Assembly: GCA_036417435.1 (NCBI GenBank)
Contig: CM070918.1
Location: 31,007,523 to 31,071,522, forward strand
Length of the DNA stretch: 64,000 nucleotides
Direction: 5' to 3'
Source of the DNA: Inia geoffrensis
Lineage: Eukaryota; Chordata; Mammalia; Artiodactyla; Iniidae
Below, piece by piece: positions 1 to 12,369 of this stretch. Position numbers and translations under genes: made by a program. Position 1 is the first letter of the stretch. Every line of letters begins with the position of its first letter. Under the pieces are notes generated by a model. That model searched no databases and was not told the origin of the DNA. It saw nothing but the letters and a program-made list of their open reading frames with translations.

Positions 1-2284
1 TCAATGCAGAGAGCTGGTGGTACCTGGGAATTTGCATCCCCTTTGGGTCAGTCTATGACTGACTGGTGAGTGAAAGCCCAGATCCCTTGACTGTTGTAGG
101 AACTCACTCACTCTTAGACATCTCCCTGCAGGATTAGAACAAACCTGAGACTTTACCTGAAGTTGTATTCTTATGTACATTCTTTCCCTTTCCTGTCCTG
201 TTTCCCCCACTTTCTTGCCAGTTTCTACTGGGAGCAGTTTCTTAATCAATCACTTACACATAAACTTCATGCCAGGGTCTGCCTCTGGGAGCTCCAACCT
301 AACACAAGTGGTACTTCTCAAAGTGTGATCTATAGGCTGAGAGACTTCTTAAAACAGCAGATTCCAAGTCTCCACCCCAGATATTCTAGAATAGAATCGG
401 GGGACTGGCCAGAAGAGCTGCTTTTATAACAAGGTCCCCAAGTGAGCTTATACATTTTTTCTTAGCTATAAAATATTGATTAGTGAATACTAAATAAAAC
501 TAAGGTTTTGTTTATTATAGGGTTGATTATTTTAAGCAACATACATCAAATATTTGGGGATGGGATTAGTAAGGTGAGATATAAATATCCTCTAACCAAT
601 CTGATCCTGGGGTCTGTTAAATGATCAAAGGACCCAACTCCAGAGTTGACACTGATGTTCCGCACTGATGGCATTTTTATTTTGTGTCTTGTCTGTGCAT
701 AAATCTTAGAAACATTATTTTCCCCTTTGCAATAGTGATTGTTTTCTTCAGAGAGTTCACTCTGGAAGCCACCAAGTTCAGTGGTTTTCTATTTTATCTT
801 ATTTTTAGAATATTTTAAGCAATGAAACCCTTGACTGGAAAGAATAGGCAGAAATCAATAAGCAACACAGAGTTGCATTTTTTAATGCAGGTGGGGAACC
901 TAAGACCTCACCTGCTCCAATTCCTTCACATGGTCCTAGGGCTACAGGAAGCATAATTGGAAAACAACTGGCCAAGTCCCAAATTTCACTTTACAGGTGG
1001 ATTAACCGAAGCCCCAAGAGGTCTGGAACTTGACCAAGATGAGGTAACCGGTGTTGAGTGGTACCCGGTATGAAATGCAATTTTCCACATTCTCTGATCA
1101 GAGCTGCTTCCACTAACTCCTGTTAGTTATTGAAAGGAGGTTAATTATCCTGTTATCTCAGAGGCCTCTTAGAATTCTGTTTGAGTGGAAAAGAAATAGA
1201 TGGGCTTTTTTTTTCTACTAGGTGGCTTGCTTGGTACTCTTGTGGACTCAAATTTGGGGACTGCAAGGTGGTTTCAGCTTGTTTGATCTGTTTACAAGAG
1301 TATTAAACTACTCTAAAAGCAACTGCATGGAGTGTTTTTTTTTTATTCCCTGGTGCAGTAGAAAACTTATATGAACCCAGCCTTTAGAACTGTATGAAAA
1401 TAGTTAACTGGGACTAGGGCATAGGAAAGAGTAAAACCCAACAGCAGGAATAACTAAGAAAGACTTCACTTATTAGTCAGAGCAGCTGATCTCAGAGCCC
1501 ATTGTTTCCTGTCAGTTAGCTGTTTCTCCTAATGTCCTAGCGGGATGTGTCTCCGTCCATGTTTCTCATTCTTTATTCGACTTTCTACTACAGAGAAAAG
1601 TCACATTGGGTCAGCCCTGAAGAGAGCGTCCCTGCTGCGTCACTGTAGCTTTCTCTGATCATTAGCCAAACGAGGGGACTTCTCCCTTGCCATAAGCCGC
1701 TGGAGGTTCAGATGCGCTGAATTTTACACAATAGCTTCATTCCTGAAACAAACAATTCAACTAGGCACTCAGGGATGAAGAAACAGTGTCTCTCTTGGCT
1801 GACTCGGGATGGGGGTCGCTATTGTCGCTGGGAGCAGGGAAGATGGCAGTCAGGTGAGGCCTCAGAAAGCAGGAAAGGGGTCTAAGGCAGCTCTGGATCT
1901 TGGTAGGGTCTTCAGGACCTTTCCTCAGGTCCTTGGATGTGCTACCCACTGGGTCTGTGCTTTTCCTGGGCTCTCCCCACTATCCCTGGCCTTGCTTTCT
2001 TTCTCTTCCCTACCTTCATCCTTGCCCTGCTTTGTACCTTTCCTCGTGGTACCCACTTCCTCATGACTTTGTCTTTCCACGTGGCTTTTCAGGGTACCGC
2101 CTCTGCTCACAGCTTTGGCTCTTCAATCCCAATCTTTGGAAATAAAGGTCTATTTCAACATAGAACTTGCTCTTCAAAGAAGCCCTCGACAAAGTAAAGA
2201 ATCCCTTTGGAAACCAAACATTATCTGCCTGTGGAGTTAATCATTTTGATGTGGCTTGAAGCAGTATACATGGATATGCTAAAG
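1..2284. other. Mostly unique non-coding sequence
   Basis: No exon, RNA gene or young repeat is recognised. The open frames are short, lack known protein content and overlap each other. Around 318-430 there is weak similarity to the MER5 class of DNA transposon (words such as tctccaccccagatattcta), too eroded to delimit. The rest is ordinary mixed-composition mammalian DNA. Confidence 0.6.
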
Positions 2285-2563
2285 AAATCTTGGATTGGTG
2301 GTTGCCAAGGGGGAGGGGGTTTGGGGAGGGATGGAGTGGGAAGTTGGGGTTAGCAGTTGTAAGCTTTTATATACAGAATGGATAAACAGCAAGGTCCTAT
2401 TGTATAGCACAGAGAAATATATTTAATATCCTATGATAAACCATAATGGAAAAGAATATATATATAAAGAATGTATATATGTGTATAACTGAATCACTTT
2501 GCTGTACAGCAGAAATTAGCACAACATTGTAAATCAACTATACTTCGATTTAAAACAAATAGA
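2285..2563 (+). mobile_element. L1 3' end, 5'-truncated
   Basis: The sequence matches the 3' untranslated region of cetartiodactyl L1. It shows a G-rich polypurine tract (2306-2345), then the words cagcaaggtcctattgta and cactttgctgtacagcag, and ends in aatcaactatacttcgattt followed by an A-rich tail. Only the last 280 bases of the roughly 6-7 kb element are present, as expected for an insertion whose reverse transcription stopped early. No coding part remains. Target-site duplications were not clear. Confidence 0.85.
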
Positions 2564-3073
2564 GAAGTCCTGGAGAGATCTAGAACATGAGAGTCAAAGT
2601 GCCTGAGTGTCTGCGTAATTGGGATGCAGAAGAGACTGCTGAGGGCGGTCTTCAACAAAGGAAGTGAGAGTTCAAGAATAAAAATCCCTGGATGGAGAGT
2701 CAGGAGATGTGGGTTCTAAAACTAACTCCTCTGGGCTTCATAAACTGTGAGGATGTTACTAGCTGTTCTGTAAAAACTCTGTGTAAGGAATGAAAGGTGG
2801 GCTTCCTACTTCCTCTTATCTTTCTCTTCCCCCTACGTCTGTCTGTAATGATGAACATTTGTTCCATCACATCATGAGAGCAGCTCTCACATCCCTAACT
2901 CTGCCACACTGAAAAGATTTTCCAACTGATTACTCCTTGGGTACCAAGTGCCAATCACTTGAGAAGTCTCAGACGAGGCATCCATTAGAGCAGACAGAGG
3001 CTGATTCATGGCTCTTAAAAGATTGTCCACCCACACGAGCAAGCCTTTTTCGTGAGAAGAGTTCATTTGAAAG

Positions 3074-3114
<41 letters not shown>

Positions 3115-3689
3115 GAGTGCAACCACTCCCTTGGCCTAAGCTTTGGTCTTTTCTCTTTTATGGATGCAAAAGTCTAACCCAAGATACAAGAGGTCTGGAG
3201 AAGACCTTCCTTCATCTCTCAGCTGCTGGGTTTTGATAGAAGCCTGGTTTTTTGCTTCCTGATCCTAGAATAACTTTGTTACTAGATCCAGGTGTGGGAC
3301 TTGAATTTATTCATCCTGTGAGTTACTGGAGGTTGTATAAAAGGAAAACTCACTGAGCATCCCTAAGAGATGGGGACTGATGCTGTGAATAGGTTACTCT
3401 GGAGGACATTGAAGCTTAGTGATAAGAGGGAGGAAAAAAAGAGTGTGGGGACCACAAAACCTAGAACAGAGAAGTGGGTTTCCTCTTTATGAGACAAAAC
3501 AGCAACAGGCTTCACGGAAGGTGGATCAGGGAAGCATTCTGTCGTTTGCTGATGCCTCCTTTCATTAGCAAGAGGGGAGCTCCCTCAGCCTGGAAGAGTG
3601 CCAGCCATAAGGAAGAGGTCAACCTGAGGCCTCAGCTTTGTCCAGCTCTGAGCAAAGTCAGGTAAGGAACTTCACTGTTGCAAAGATCC
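2564..3689. other. Unique non-coding sequence with a CA microsatellite
   Basis: No exon or family is recognised apart from the CA run listed separately. The 99-residue frame across it includes a translated CA repeat and is not a gene. Confidence 0.6.
3076..3111. repeat. (CA)n microsatellite
   Basis: About 17 uninterrupted CA units precede cgcacagag. This length is typical of length-polymorphic dinucleotide loci in mammals. Confidence 0.97.
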
Positions 3690-3800
3690 TCAAGGTCACT
3701 GTCTCCACTCCCTATTTGACAGAAACAGAAAAGTAAAGGGACATCTCCAAAGCCATGTACACTTCGGTGGTGGAGCCAGGGCTAGAACCCTACAAGCTGC
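3690..3800 (-). mobile_element. MIR SINE fragment
   Basis: The stretch from tccctatttgacagaaacag to ggtggagccagggctagaac follows the complement of the MIR core (bases to the left of the tRNA-like part). It is diverged and lacks both ends. Confidence 0.6.
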
Positions 3801-6800
3801 CTCCTACTGAGAATGAGTTTTTGCTGTAGATTTGAGAAGGCCAAATCTCTGAATCAAGAACCCAGGGAAAGAATCAGTCCCTGTTGGCTGAGTCATTATA
3901 AAGGAATAAGGGAACAAATGTCACAAGAACTCCAAAGAATCAAGTTGCATTTTTTCCAGCCCTCCAATCAGATGTGATGGTGTGGAGGCAGCCCAGAGCT
4001 TTGCTGCAACATGTCTTGTTAGCTATACAAGTAACGTTTTAAAGCAGCGTGAATGCCAAGAACGCTGAGTAAAATCATGTTCTCAACTTTCGATGGCTTC
4101 AATCAAAATGTGAAGTAGGTTTAAACTAATGTCACCAAAAAGGGAGACTTTGTTGGCAATGCAACCAAACTAAGATAAAGGTTAGAGGCCCATTTGTGCC
4201 TCAGAGATGACTGGACACCAGAAATCACGTGGACCAGGATGTCTTCAAGACAACTCTTCATGACAGTTTTATTTTATCAGAGTAGTTTTCCCATAGTCTC
4301 TGACTCCTCCTAATCTCACATCTCAAGTCCTCATCACTGTAGAAAACTTAGAATTCCTCCCCTAGTTGCAGACTGAAAAATCCCAGGTAGGTTTGCCCAA
4401 TGTGGGTCACTTGCCTGTGTCACTTCTTTGATGAGCCTTCTCTGGTCCAGCCCCTAGCAGAGGGGTGCCATTGATTAGGGAGCTTCTATCATTTCTCACA
4501 TCTCCTCAGTGTTCTCGTGTTTCCAGAGCCCTTCCTTTCTGAGGAAGGCTTCATATTTAAACATTAGAACTGGGGTGTGGAAAAGATTCCATTTTTCATG
4601 TCATTTGTGGTTAGTTGCTAGAGGCTACCCACAGGTCTGACTCGAAGAAGTCCATGACCAGCAAGAGGCTCAGTGCGGTGATTGATTAGTAATGTCTTCC
4701 ACAGCCTGGGAAGGTGGAGCAACAGCACGTGTGCCACACATTTGTCATCTTTGTGTAAAGGACCTTAAAGCCACCCAACCCAAACTAGGGGCACAAGGTG
4801 CATCAGATAGGTCCTTGCCTTCAGAGTTAAGTGAAAAAGACAGATAATTTAGAGATTAATTACAACAAAGGGACAAGAGCCAACACTATTGATATGAATA
4901 GCAAAGGGAGCTAACACTGGAGAATGAATCATGTATCTTGTGGCATAGACACACTCTGATAATCTACATTTATTTGAGGGAGGAACAGAGAAAGAACTAT
5001 ATTATTTCTATCTTTTTTTCCTCTAACATATTTACATGACTAATTATGGTTTTTTTCAGATCGGTACTGAAATGATAATGCATTGCCCAAACATAGCAAC
5101 CAGGTCAGAGTTTATCTAGAAGTTCTCTCTAAGAGATGAGGGAGTGCCAACACCCCTGTGCTTATTTTCTATAAATGAACCATTTGGAGTTACTGAGTTA
5201 CTGCACACATTTCAAATTTACATTTTAAGTAGTACTCTAATGAAGTGGTTAAAGATATGAGGACCATGGCATTATAACTTGACAAATTGGCTCCTGCCCC
5301 CTTTACGCCTCCCCCATCAGAAATCAGACATGGGACCTTGAGAACTCACTGAGTTCTTGAGCCTAAGAATCCTTATTTGGTGGTTACTTTGATAAAGTAC
5401 CTGACATGGTTCAAGCCCTGCACACAGTGTCCGGCACATATGTGAGCTCAAGAAAGGATGGTGAGAGAATGTCAAGTCACCCATAAGTCCATGTTTAAGA
5501 GAGTAGGCTCTTCAAAATCTGTCAGATATATAAACTGTAGGCCCAGACACCCAGCTTCATATTATCTCCGGTAGTAAATCTGTTGCTGAGCCTGGGTTTG
5601 ATGTCTTCTTACTCAGAATCTGACTTTTGTAAGCTCAGGGAAGAGATCAAGCAATTAGTTTCCAATCTGCAGCCACAGTGGAGAGGTAGGAGTCCACCCT
5701 GGTCAAATCTGTCCTTGTACTTTGGCCCTGTCATGAAAACTCATGAATTCTGGCTGGTTGGCGGCGAGGTGCTGGACCATCTTGGGGTGCCACAGATCCC
5801 AACGTCCACCACACCATCCAGGCTGGGTGCAGATCTCCCAGGAGTGAAGAGGGTGAAAGGTGGGTAGGCAGTGGGATGGCTGACCTGCTGTGCGATGCAC
5901 ACAGGCCAGAGCACCTCTCCCCTGGGCTTGGCCAAAACCACAATGTATTTTCCTCTTAAATTTTTAAGCCCATGTGTGTTTTGGGGGGAATTTAATCTCC
6001 TTTTTTTAAATTCATTTTCATTCAGCTCATAAAAATGTTTCTAAAGAGATGGTGTATGGGCAAGAATACATTTTTTTTAAAAAATTCTTTTTCTCCTTCC
6101 TCCTCTTTATAAATCTTCTTTCTTAGGAAAATAAATTAATTCCCCACATCAACCCCACCCTTTTTATTTATCTAAATATTTAAGACCATATGTCTGGGCT
6201 TGCTTGGAAGTTAGTATCCATTGATCTGAATAAGTGCTAAGTGACTTCGTCCAGGGCAAAACCTGAAGCAATTGTTCTATTTCAATGTTTGCTCCGTTGA
6301 TGGCTTCACAGGGTACATTTAGGATAATGCTACTTATCACAGTGTAATATCAGTCATCTGGATGACTCACACTGAGGGTAGGGTAGAGTAGATGGCTGGA
6401 AGGATGCTCTTTAACATAGAGTTTCTGGAAATTTGGGGTTAAAGTGCATGTCTTCAGACTCTGGAGGTCCTAAGAGGTTCTCCTACAGACATTGTAGCCC
6501 TGGACTCGGAATCCAAATCGGCACTTGTGACTGTCTCCTGGACCACTGCTTGGTATGGGGACCTGAAAATTGATCAGGGCACCCAGAATGCATGCGGAGG
6601 GACAGAGGGGGAAGACTGCACCCCGCCCCCCCCCCAAGCCCCACCCTACCCACTGCAGGGAGTGGAAGGGGAGGAAAAATTGGGCAAAGTCCAATGTCTT
6701 TTTAACACAGTAACCACACCCTCCAATAAATGTCATCTTTCAATTGCCTTAAAACACAACTTCTCCTCTCTCCATCGAGGAGGAGCTAGGAAGGGAGAGG

Positions 6801-7400
6801 CAGAAAACTGAGTGAAGGATGCCCATGACCCTGGCTAGGGGGGTAGAGAGAGTTCTCTTCTCCCTTGTGTCTGATGCTCTAGAGTGTTTTTTTGTTTTTT
6901 TGTTTTTTCCAGTGAAGACAAGACCACACTTCTTTTCTTCTCTCCTATCCCTCACAGCAGGTAGATCAGGGTTTTGTAAACGAGGTGCTCAATTTGGTTA
7001 TGTTGAATATCACTTTAGCCTGTCTCCTGGAAGATACAGGGAAGAACATGGATTTAAGATTTGAGTCACAATTTTAAACCTGGGACTTGCATTCTTTTCG
7101 TGGAGTACTTTAATTTCCAGTGGGTTGTTTTAGAGACGAACTCCTCCTTCAACTTGCTTTACTGTGAGACGGGGAAAGAATTCTGCAGTATGATTCAGGA
7201 GATCTGGACTGGAGAGCTGGCTCTGCCTGACTCAGTGGCTGGGTGATGGCAGCAAGATGCTTCATTTCTCTGGGACTCGTTTTCATCCTGTTTAAAATCG
7301 AGACCCTATAACCACAGAACTTTAAAAATCACCTAGCTCCATTTACCTCATTTTATAGATGAGCAAATAAATTAATAGACTACCTAGAAACAGAAACTTA
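3801..7400. other. Largely unique sequence
   Basis: No gene is seen. It contains a short block shared with two other places in the window (about 4678-4712, see findings). A block at about 6180-6370 has mixed composition and no repeat match, and could be a conserved non-coding element. The region about 6610-6660 has a C-run (nine or more) that breaks the local frames. No exon with convincing splice context was found. Confidence 0.5.
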
Positions 7401-7402
7401 GA

Positions 7403-7670
7403 TCCTTTAGGAAATCAGTGAGCATAGCAGGTAGAGCATGGGCCCTCAGGTCAGATTGCCTGGGTTCAAATCTCACCTGAGTCAATTACTGGCTCTGTGA
7501 CTTTAGGCAGGTTACATAATCTCTCTGAGCCTCAGTTTCTTCATCTGAGGAACAGGATGACAACAAGAGTATGGACGACCTAGATTGTTAAGAAGACTCA
7601 ATACAGGGAAAGAGCTTGAAATAGCACATGACCCATGGCAAGGAGTAAGTAAGCATTAGCTTTGATTACT
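7403..7670 (+). mobile_element. MIR SINE, near full length
   Basis: This is a well preserved mammal-wide interspersed repeat. The tRNA-like head contains cctgggttcaaatctcacc, a pol III B-box remnant. The core follows with ggctctgtgactttaggcag and ctcagtttcttcatctg. The LINE2-like tail ends near aagtaagcattagctttg. MIRs predate the placental radiation, so this copy is an old inert fossil. Confidence 0.9.
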
Positions 7671-7721
7671 GACCCAAGATCATGCAATGCATCAACTATA
7701 TTGACTTGAGATTGGAACCCC

Positions 7722-7905
7722 ATCTTCTGAGGGCCGCTATTCCCATTAGATGCATCTGGTGGAACACTTTTAAAAATACTTGTGTCTGGACCCCAGCCCA
7801 CATCAATGAAACCAGAAAGAGGAGAAGGGGCCTGGGCTTATGTATTTTTAAAAAGCTTCCCCAAGCAGTTCTAATAAGCCGCTAAGACTGAAAACTACTG
7901 CTTCA
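7722..7905 (+). mobile_element. MER5-like hAT DNA transposon remnant
   Basis: The words gaacacttttaaaaatactt, gggcctgggcttatgtattt and aaaaagcttccccaagcag follow the MER5A/B layout. The ends are worn, and the copy is non-autonomous with no transposase. Confidence 0.65.
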
Positions 7906-7929
7906 CACTGTTGCCCTCAACCACGTCAG

Positions 7930-7952
7930 AGAATTTTTTTTTTTTTTTTTTT
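7930..7952. repeat. Poly(T) run
   Basis: About 20 thymines occur without a recognisable SINE or LINE body on either side. Confidence 0.8.
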
Positions 7953-8234
7953 AAGAATCAGGTGCAATTTAAAAGCTTTATGGGTCAAGGGTGTCATTAA
8001 CTATTTGTCGAGGTCTTTTTCTTTCATAAGGGGCTTAAGCTGCTCTCCAATGCTCTTCTCACTTCAAGGATGTGAAAAATACATTTTTTTCCCCCTATTT
8101 CCTTCCTTCCCTGCAAACCCCTGCTGGGGGGCTGAGCACAGGCACACTGAGACTTATTTCAGGACCAGAACAGCCTCCCACCCACTATCTCCCCCTCCCT
8201 CCCGTCCCCTCCCCCACCCGCAGGAGAGACACAT

Positions 8235-8420
8235 CTGATCCCTCCAGGCATTATCATTTTAATGCACAAAATGACATTACTCCGAAAAGAAGGGGTTCAT
8301 AAATTATATCTGATTTTAGAAAGTTTTCCAGCCATTGTATAAATGACAGATCTATAAAAGAAGACTGAAAATGAATTTCAAATTAAAAAAAAAAAATAAT
8401 TCTATGTTTTTGTGGCAAGC
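8235..8420. other. AT-rich unique block, possible conserved non-coding element
   Basis: The block resembles no repeat family. It has several TAAT, ATTA and TTTAAT words, for example near cattatcattttaatgcac, and an A-run at about 8386-8397. This composition is common in developmental enhancers, but also in plain AT-rich DNA. Cross-species conservation cannot be judged here. Confidence 0.25.
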
Positions 8421-9407
8421 TTAAAAAAAACCCTGGGAACAAAATGTTTCTGAGGAGGGTGATTCAGGAGCCCCTGAAGCTGAACACTGCCAGGCAGGAG
8501 GTAGAGACTCAGACCTGGGGAGGAAGTCGGGGTCTGTCCAAGGTGGGAGATGGTCCCCAAGCTAATGAGCCCCGAAGCTAGAAACACAGCCCCGGAGGCC
8601 TGAGGAGGAACAGCTCCATTATCTTGTTGGGTGAAAGCAAACGCGTAGGGTGTGTTGGAAACGATGGTTTACAGATGCTGGGACAGGCCTGGAGGCCTAG
8701 ATGCGGTTGATGGATGGAGTTACACCCTGAACGTCTCCACACATACATTCGGGGCTTGGATGTAGCAGAGTACAGTTGGACAATGTTCTTCGTCTATTTG
8801 CATCCCCAAATTTACATCAGGTCAGAGAAGCCTCTTGGAAGAAACGGTATCCCGAATGGGGCCCTCCCCTCATTGAGAGTCAGGGACACTTCAGCTTGTC
8901 TGAAGACTGGGGTGGCCCCCAGGGAGGCCAGATTGCAAATCAGGACAGGGAGGCCTCGGAGAGCGGAGGAGGGGGAAGTGAGGTGGCCTGTACCCCGAAT
9001 CTGAAGGTTGGAGAGAAGAGGCCGCCATTGAAATCACAGGGGGCCGGACACCTTGGTGATGTCCTGTAACGTCAGGGGCCTGGTGGGTCTTCAAAGGTAA
9101 GGAAGCTTTCTCCCGAAGTCAGGAGGCATCCTGGTTGCTGGAACTGCCAGGGGGATGGTGTGCAGGGAGCAGTTACCCAATCCTTGGCTCCATCTGCAAC
9201 TCAATCCAGGGTTTGAGGTGACGGAGTCCAGTAGGCGAGCTGCTATGTGTGGAGACAGGGTCGCAGTGGTTGTGAGGTTCAGAAAACAGAGGTGTCACCT
9301 CCCCACTCTGTGCAGCATGAGGATGGGTCAGGCACATGGAATCACTCCTAAGTGACTTAGAGATGCTAATAAACTAAACCAGAATTCCTGCTAGAAGAGT
9401 GGCAGCT
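8421..9407. other. Unique non-coding sequence
   Basis: No repeat, exon or RNA gene is recognised. The overlapping 96- and 97-residue frames near 8714-9069 have no protein family I can identify and share the same GC-richer stretch in different frames. Confidence 0.5.
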
Positions 9408-9541
9408 GGGAAAGTCCCTGGCGGTCTGGTGGTTAGGACTCCGGGCTTCCACTGCAGGAGGCACGGGTTGGATCACTGGTCGGGGAACTAAGACCCTGTA
9501 TGCTGTGCGGTGTGGCCAAAAAAAAAAAAAAGAAAAGAAAA
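9408..9541 (+). mobile_element. CHR-1/Bov-tA-like SINE
   Basis: This is a short tRNA-derived SINE. The head resembles gggacttccctggcggtc, a B-box region follows (cacgggttggatcactggtc), then ggggaactaagaccctgtat, and it ends in ggccaaaa plus an (A)n(GAAAA)n tail. About 135 bases is the usual length for this short form. Clear target duplications were not seen. Confidence 0.85.
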
Positions 9542-10066
9542 GACTGGGGGCCGTGAAAGCAAGAAGAGGGGGCTGCGAATTTGTAACGGGGGATTTAAAA
9601 AAATGTGTAACCTCACTGTTTACCATAAACTGATTAAGTTTTGATGCCATCTACATAGTTTCCTTCAATCCATTGGGTCTCTTCATTCGTTCAACAAACA
9701 TTAACCCCAATTCAGTGATAGGAACAGAAAACACTGAGAAAAATTGAGGCGTTTCTTCATCTCCTGGGCAAAGTGGTCCCATATTCTGGCAGAACTGCTA
9801 GGAAGAAACTCATAGGTTGTCCCGCTCTCCTTTCCTCACCCTCCATCTGGGATGGCTTCTTTCTTCTCACCCGTGCATTCCACACCAGCCCAAGCCTTGG
9901 ATGATCACACCAGCACCTCCCTGGCTGGCTTTCAATTTCTTCAAGGCAGGTGTCCTGCATTCCGGGCAGGCATCATTTGACGATGGGGGTCTTCCTTAAA
10001 ACAATTGCCAAGGACAAAAACAGCCTTAGGTTCTATGGAAAGAAGGCCATGAAGCCAAATCCATTT
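9542..10066. other. Unique non-coding sequence
   Basis: Nothing is recognised beyond a short piece near 9680-9720 (cattcgttcaacaaacatta) that resembles the start of an old L2/MIR-class repeat. Confidence 0.5.
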
Positions 10067-10080
10067 AAGAAATACTGTCT

Positions 10081-10293
10081 TGGGGCTTCCCTGGTGGCAC
10101 AGTGGTTGAGAGTCTGCCTGCCGATGCAGGGGACACGGGTTCGTGCCCCAGTCCGGGAAGATCCCACATGCCGCGGAGCGGCTGGGCCCGTGAGCCATGC
10201 CCGCTGAGCCTGCGCGTCCAGAGCCTGTGCTCCTCAACGGGAGAGGCCACAACAGTGAGAGGCCCGCGTACCGAAAAAAAAAAAAGAAAAGAA
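10081..10293 (+). mobile_element. CHR-2 SINE with target-site duplication
   Basis: This is a full-length cetacean tRNA-derived SINE. It begins ggggcttccctggtgg, contains gggaagatcccacatgccgc, and runs to gagaggcccgcgtaccg followed by an (A)n(AAAAG)n tail. It is flanked by a perfect 14-base duplication, aagaaatactgtct, at 10067-10080 and 10294-10307. That is the mark of L1-machinery retrotransposition. The high identity to the other copies shows a comparatively recent insertion. Confidence 0.96.
10095..10148 (+). promoter_or_regulatory. Internal RNA polymerase III A and B boxes of the CHR-2 SINE
   Basis: The A box tggcacagtgg is at 10095-10105 and the B box ggttcgtgccc at 10138-10148. Both are inherited from the tRNA ancestor. 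The B box departs from the tRNA consensus at GTGCC, so present activity is uncertain. The same boxes recur in the other copies in the window. Confidence 0.6.
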
Positions 10294-10647
10294 AAGAAAT
10301 ACTGTCTGTTTCAGTCTCTTCTTGGAGTCTCTTCATGAACACTGACGGACATAAGACTTAGGTGTTCTGGGGGCGATGGGGTCTTTACTTTTGTTTAACC
10401 CAGCACTCCCCAAGCCTGTGTGGCCACAGAGGCAATTTTTTTCCCACAGGGCTTATGAACATTGTCATATTCCTTCCTCTTATCCCACCACAATACTTAT
10501 CTTCTTTTCATGTTTTATTTTTCTCCTTAAAGCTTAACACTTTCTGAAATCCAGTTTTCAATACGTATGTGTGTATTTATTGACTATTCTATTTTCTGTT
10601 CTCCTTCACATTCCCATTAGAATTCAAGATTTATGAAGGCAGGGATA

Positions 10648-10660
10648 TACATATATATAC

Positions 10661-10700
<40 letters not shown>
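10648..10700. repeat. Compound (TA)n-(TG)n microsatellite
   Basis: A tatacatatatatacatata block passes into an uninterrupted run of about 16 TG units and then ATGACAAC. Confidence 0.95.
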
Positions 10701-10703
<3 letters not shown>

Positions 10704-10937
10704 ACAACTCTAGCAAACTATAAACTATAATATAAACACTCTGAGAAGGGCAGAGGAGAGATTCTAATTCCTACGTGACCAATGAGGAGAAAAATGTCCT
10801 GCTCTCACCTCAGTTTATGTGAAAGCATGGGCCCCAAAGATCTTTTCAGTACCATGGCGTACCCTATGTTTCATCCAGAAAATCACAAGAGATTAGGAAG
10901 GCTGATGAGTAAGCCCATATACACCTGTATATAGAGA

Positions 10938-10968
10938 GATATACACACACACACATACACACACACAG
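10938..10968. repeat. CA-rich microsatellite, interrupted
   Basis: Two CA runs are separated by a TACA interruption (acacacacatacacacac). Confidence 0.9.
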
Positions 10969-11279
10969 GGGCCTAAAACAGTGCTTCTGCCGTTCTATAT
11001 ATTTATGGTGAGAACTTAAACACCCATGCTTCCCTCTGCCTGTGCTGAAAAAGAATGGGACCAAGAAAAATAACATAGCTGGAGCTCCAGGAAATACCTG
11101 TTCCCATAAATCAACTAAATACTTTTTAAGGCCAGCAGTTTACTCATTAAGGCTTGCGTCAAGACTCTTTTCTCACTCTACCCACCAATCTAAAATTATT
11201 TTGTCATAAAACCTGCCTAGTTTCAACCAGCTTCCTACCTTGTAAAACTCTCCTTGAAATCACCAAGCCCTCCCTCAAA

Positions 11280-11620
11280 GCCAGAAGTCTGAAATCAAGG
11301 TGCTGGCAGGGCCACTTTCTTTCTGAAGGCCCTTGAGGAGATGTTTCCTTGCTTTGCAGCTTCCAGTGGCTCCATGCATTCCTTGGCTTGTGACTGCATC
11401 ACTCCATCTTCACTTGGCCTTCTCTTCTCCATCTGTGTCTCTCCTCTGTATGTCTCTTATCACTGGACTTAGGACCCACCCAGATAATCTAATCTCAAGA
11501 TCCCTGATTTAATGACATCTGCAAAGACCATTTCATTCTAAATAAGGTCGCCTTCACAAACTCCTGGAATTAGGATGCGGACTGACCACTTTGGGGGCCA
11601 CCATTTACTCACTACTAACT
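11280..11620 (+). mobile_element. Old LTR-like repeat, 5' part missing
   Basis: The words gccagaagtctgaaatcaag, cattccttggcttgtgactg, acccacccagataatctaat and tgacatctgcaaagaccatt belong to the same LTR-like class as the copies at 39040 and 54720. Those begin TGTATTAG or a variant and end in CA. The 5' portion is absent or too eroded. I do not assign a family name. Confidence 0.6.
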
Positions 11621-12369
11621 TGTTAGAATTAACTACAAGAGTTCCTGAAGCGTTGCTTTTGAAAGACATAAGATGCATTTTAGAGGCAAGGGAGCATCAC
11701 TGTTCCCGCAGTAAAGTAACAAAACCCCCTTTATAGAATTCTCTTCCTTACTTGTAGTGTGTCAAGTGAAATTATTCAGCATTATTTCTCTCACTTTGGA
11801 TTTCCACCTCTGGAATCGCCTTCTCATTCAAAACTTCTAACCACCTTCAGAGCAAAGCATCCAGTCTGCATGCTCCAGGTGAAGCATATGTTTGCAGCCT
11901 CGCCTTCCACCACACCTCACCAGCCCCACCAGCTGGGATGTTGTAAACACAGCCTGGACCATCCCGCCTCCAGGATTTTGCTCAAGGCTTTCCCTGCCCA
12001 TCTCTCCCTTTTCGGTCTGTCCATCCATCAAAGACTCCAAAATAGTCATCCTCTGACGTTCTCTGCATCCCCTGACCTCTGCCTCCCAATTCCATTGTAA
12101 GGTTTAGTTGCCTTCTTTAAGTGTCATACTTTTCTATCTCTCTCTAGTCACCAGTTCCACCCTGGTAATTTGTATGTGTGTCAATCTTGTTCACCATCTG
12201 GAGATCAATGAGACAGAGATCTCACCTCCTACTTCTCCTCATGTGTTTTCCACTCCTTGTCACCTCCACCGTCTTCCCTTCGTCCTCCTTCCCCTCCCAT
12301 TCTCCCTCTTCCTCCTCTCTCCCTCCCTTCTCTTTCTCCTTGACCTGGTCCTTTATAATAAGTACCACT
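11621..12369. other. Unique or ancient L2-like sequence, pyrimidine-rich
   Basis: The 113- and 119-residue frames here are translations of pyrimidine-rich DNA and match nothing I know. Around 11950-12120, phrases such as ctcaaggctttccctgccca suggest a very old L2 fragment. A CT-rich tract lies at about 12265-12345. Confidence 0.45.

Larger units (their letters stand above)
10294..11279. other. Unique sequence with TA/TG microsatellites
   Basis: No gene is seen. It includes a compound (TA)n(TG)n run at about 10648-10700 and a CA-rich run at about 10938-10968, listed separately. Confidence 0.55.

Noticed and set aside
10095..10148. A tRNA gene
   Set aside because: The A and B boxes belong to a tRNA-derived SINE; the sequence does not fold into a cloverleaf with conserved arms and is followed by the SINE body.
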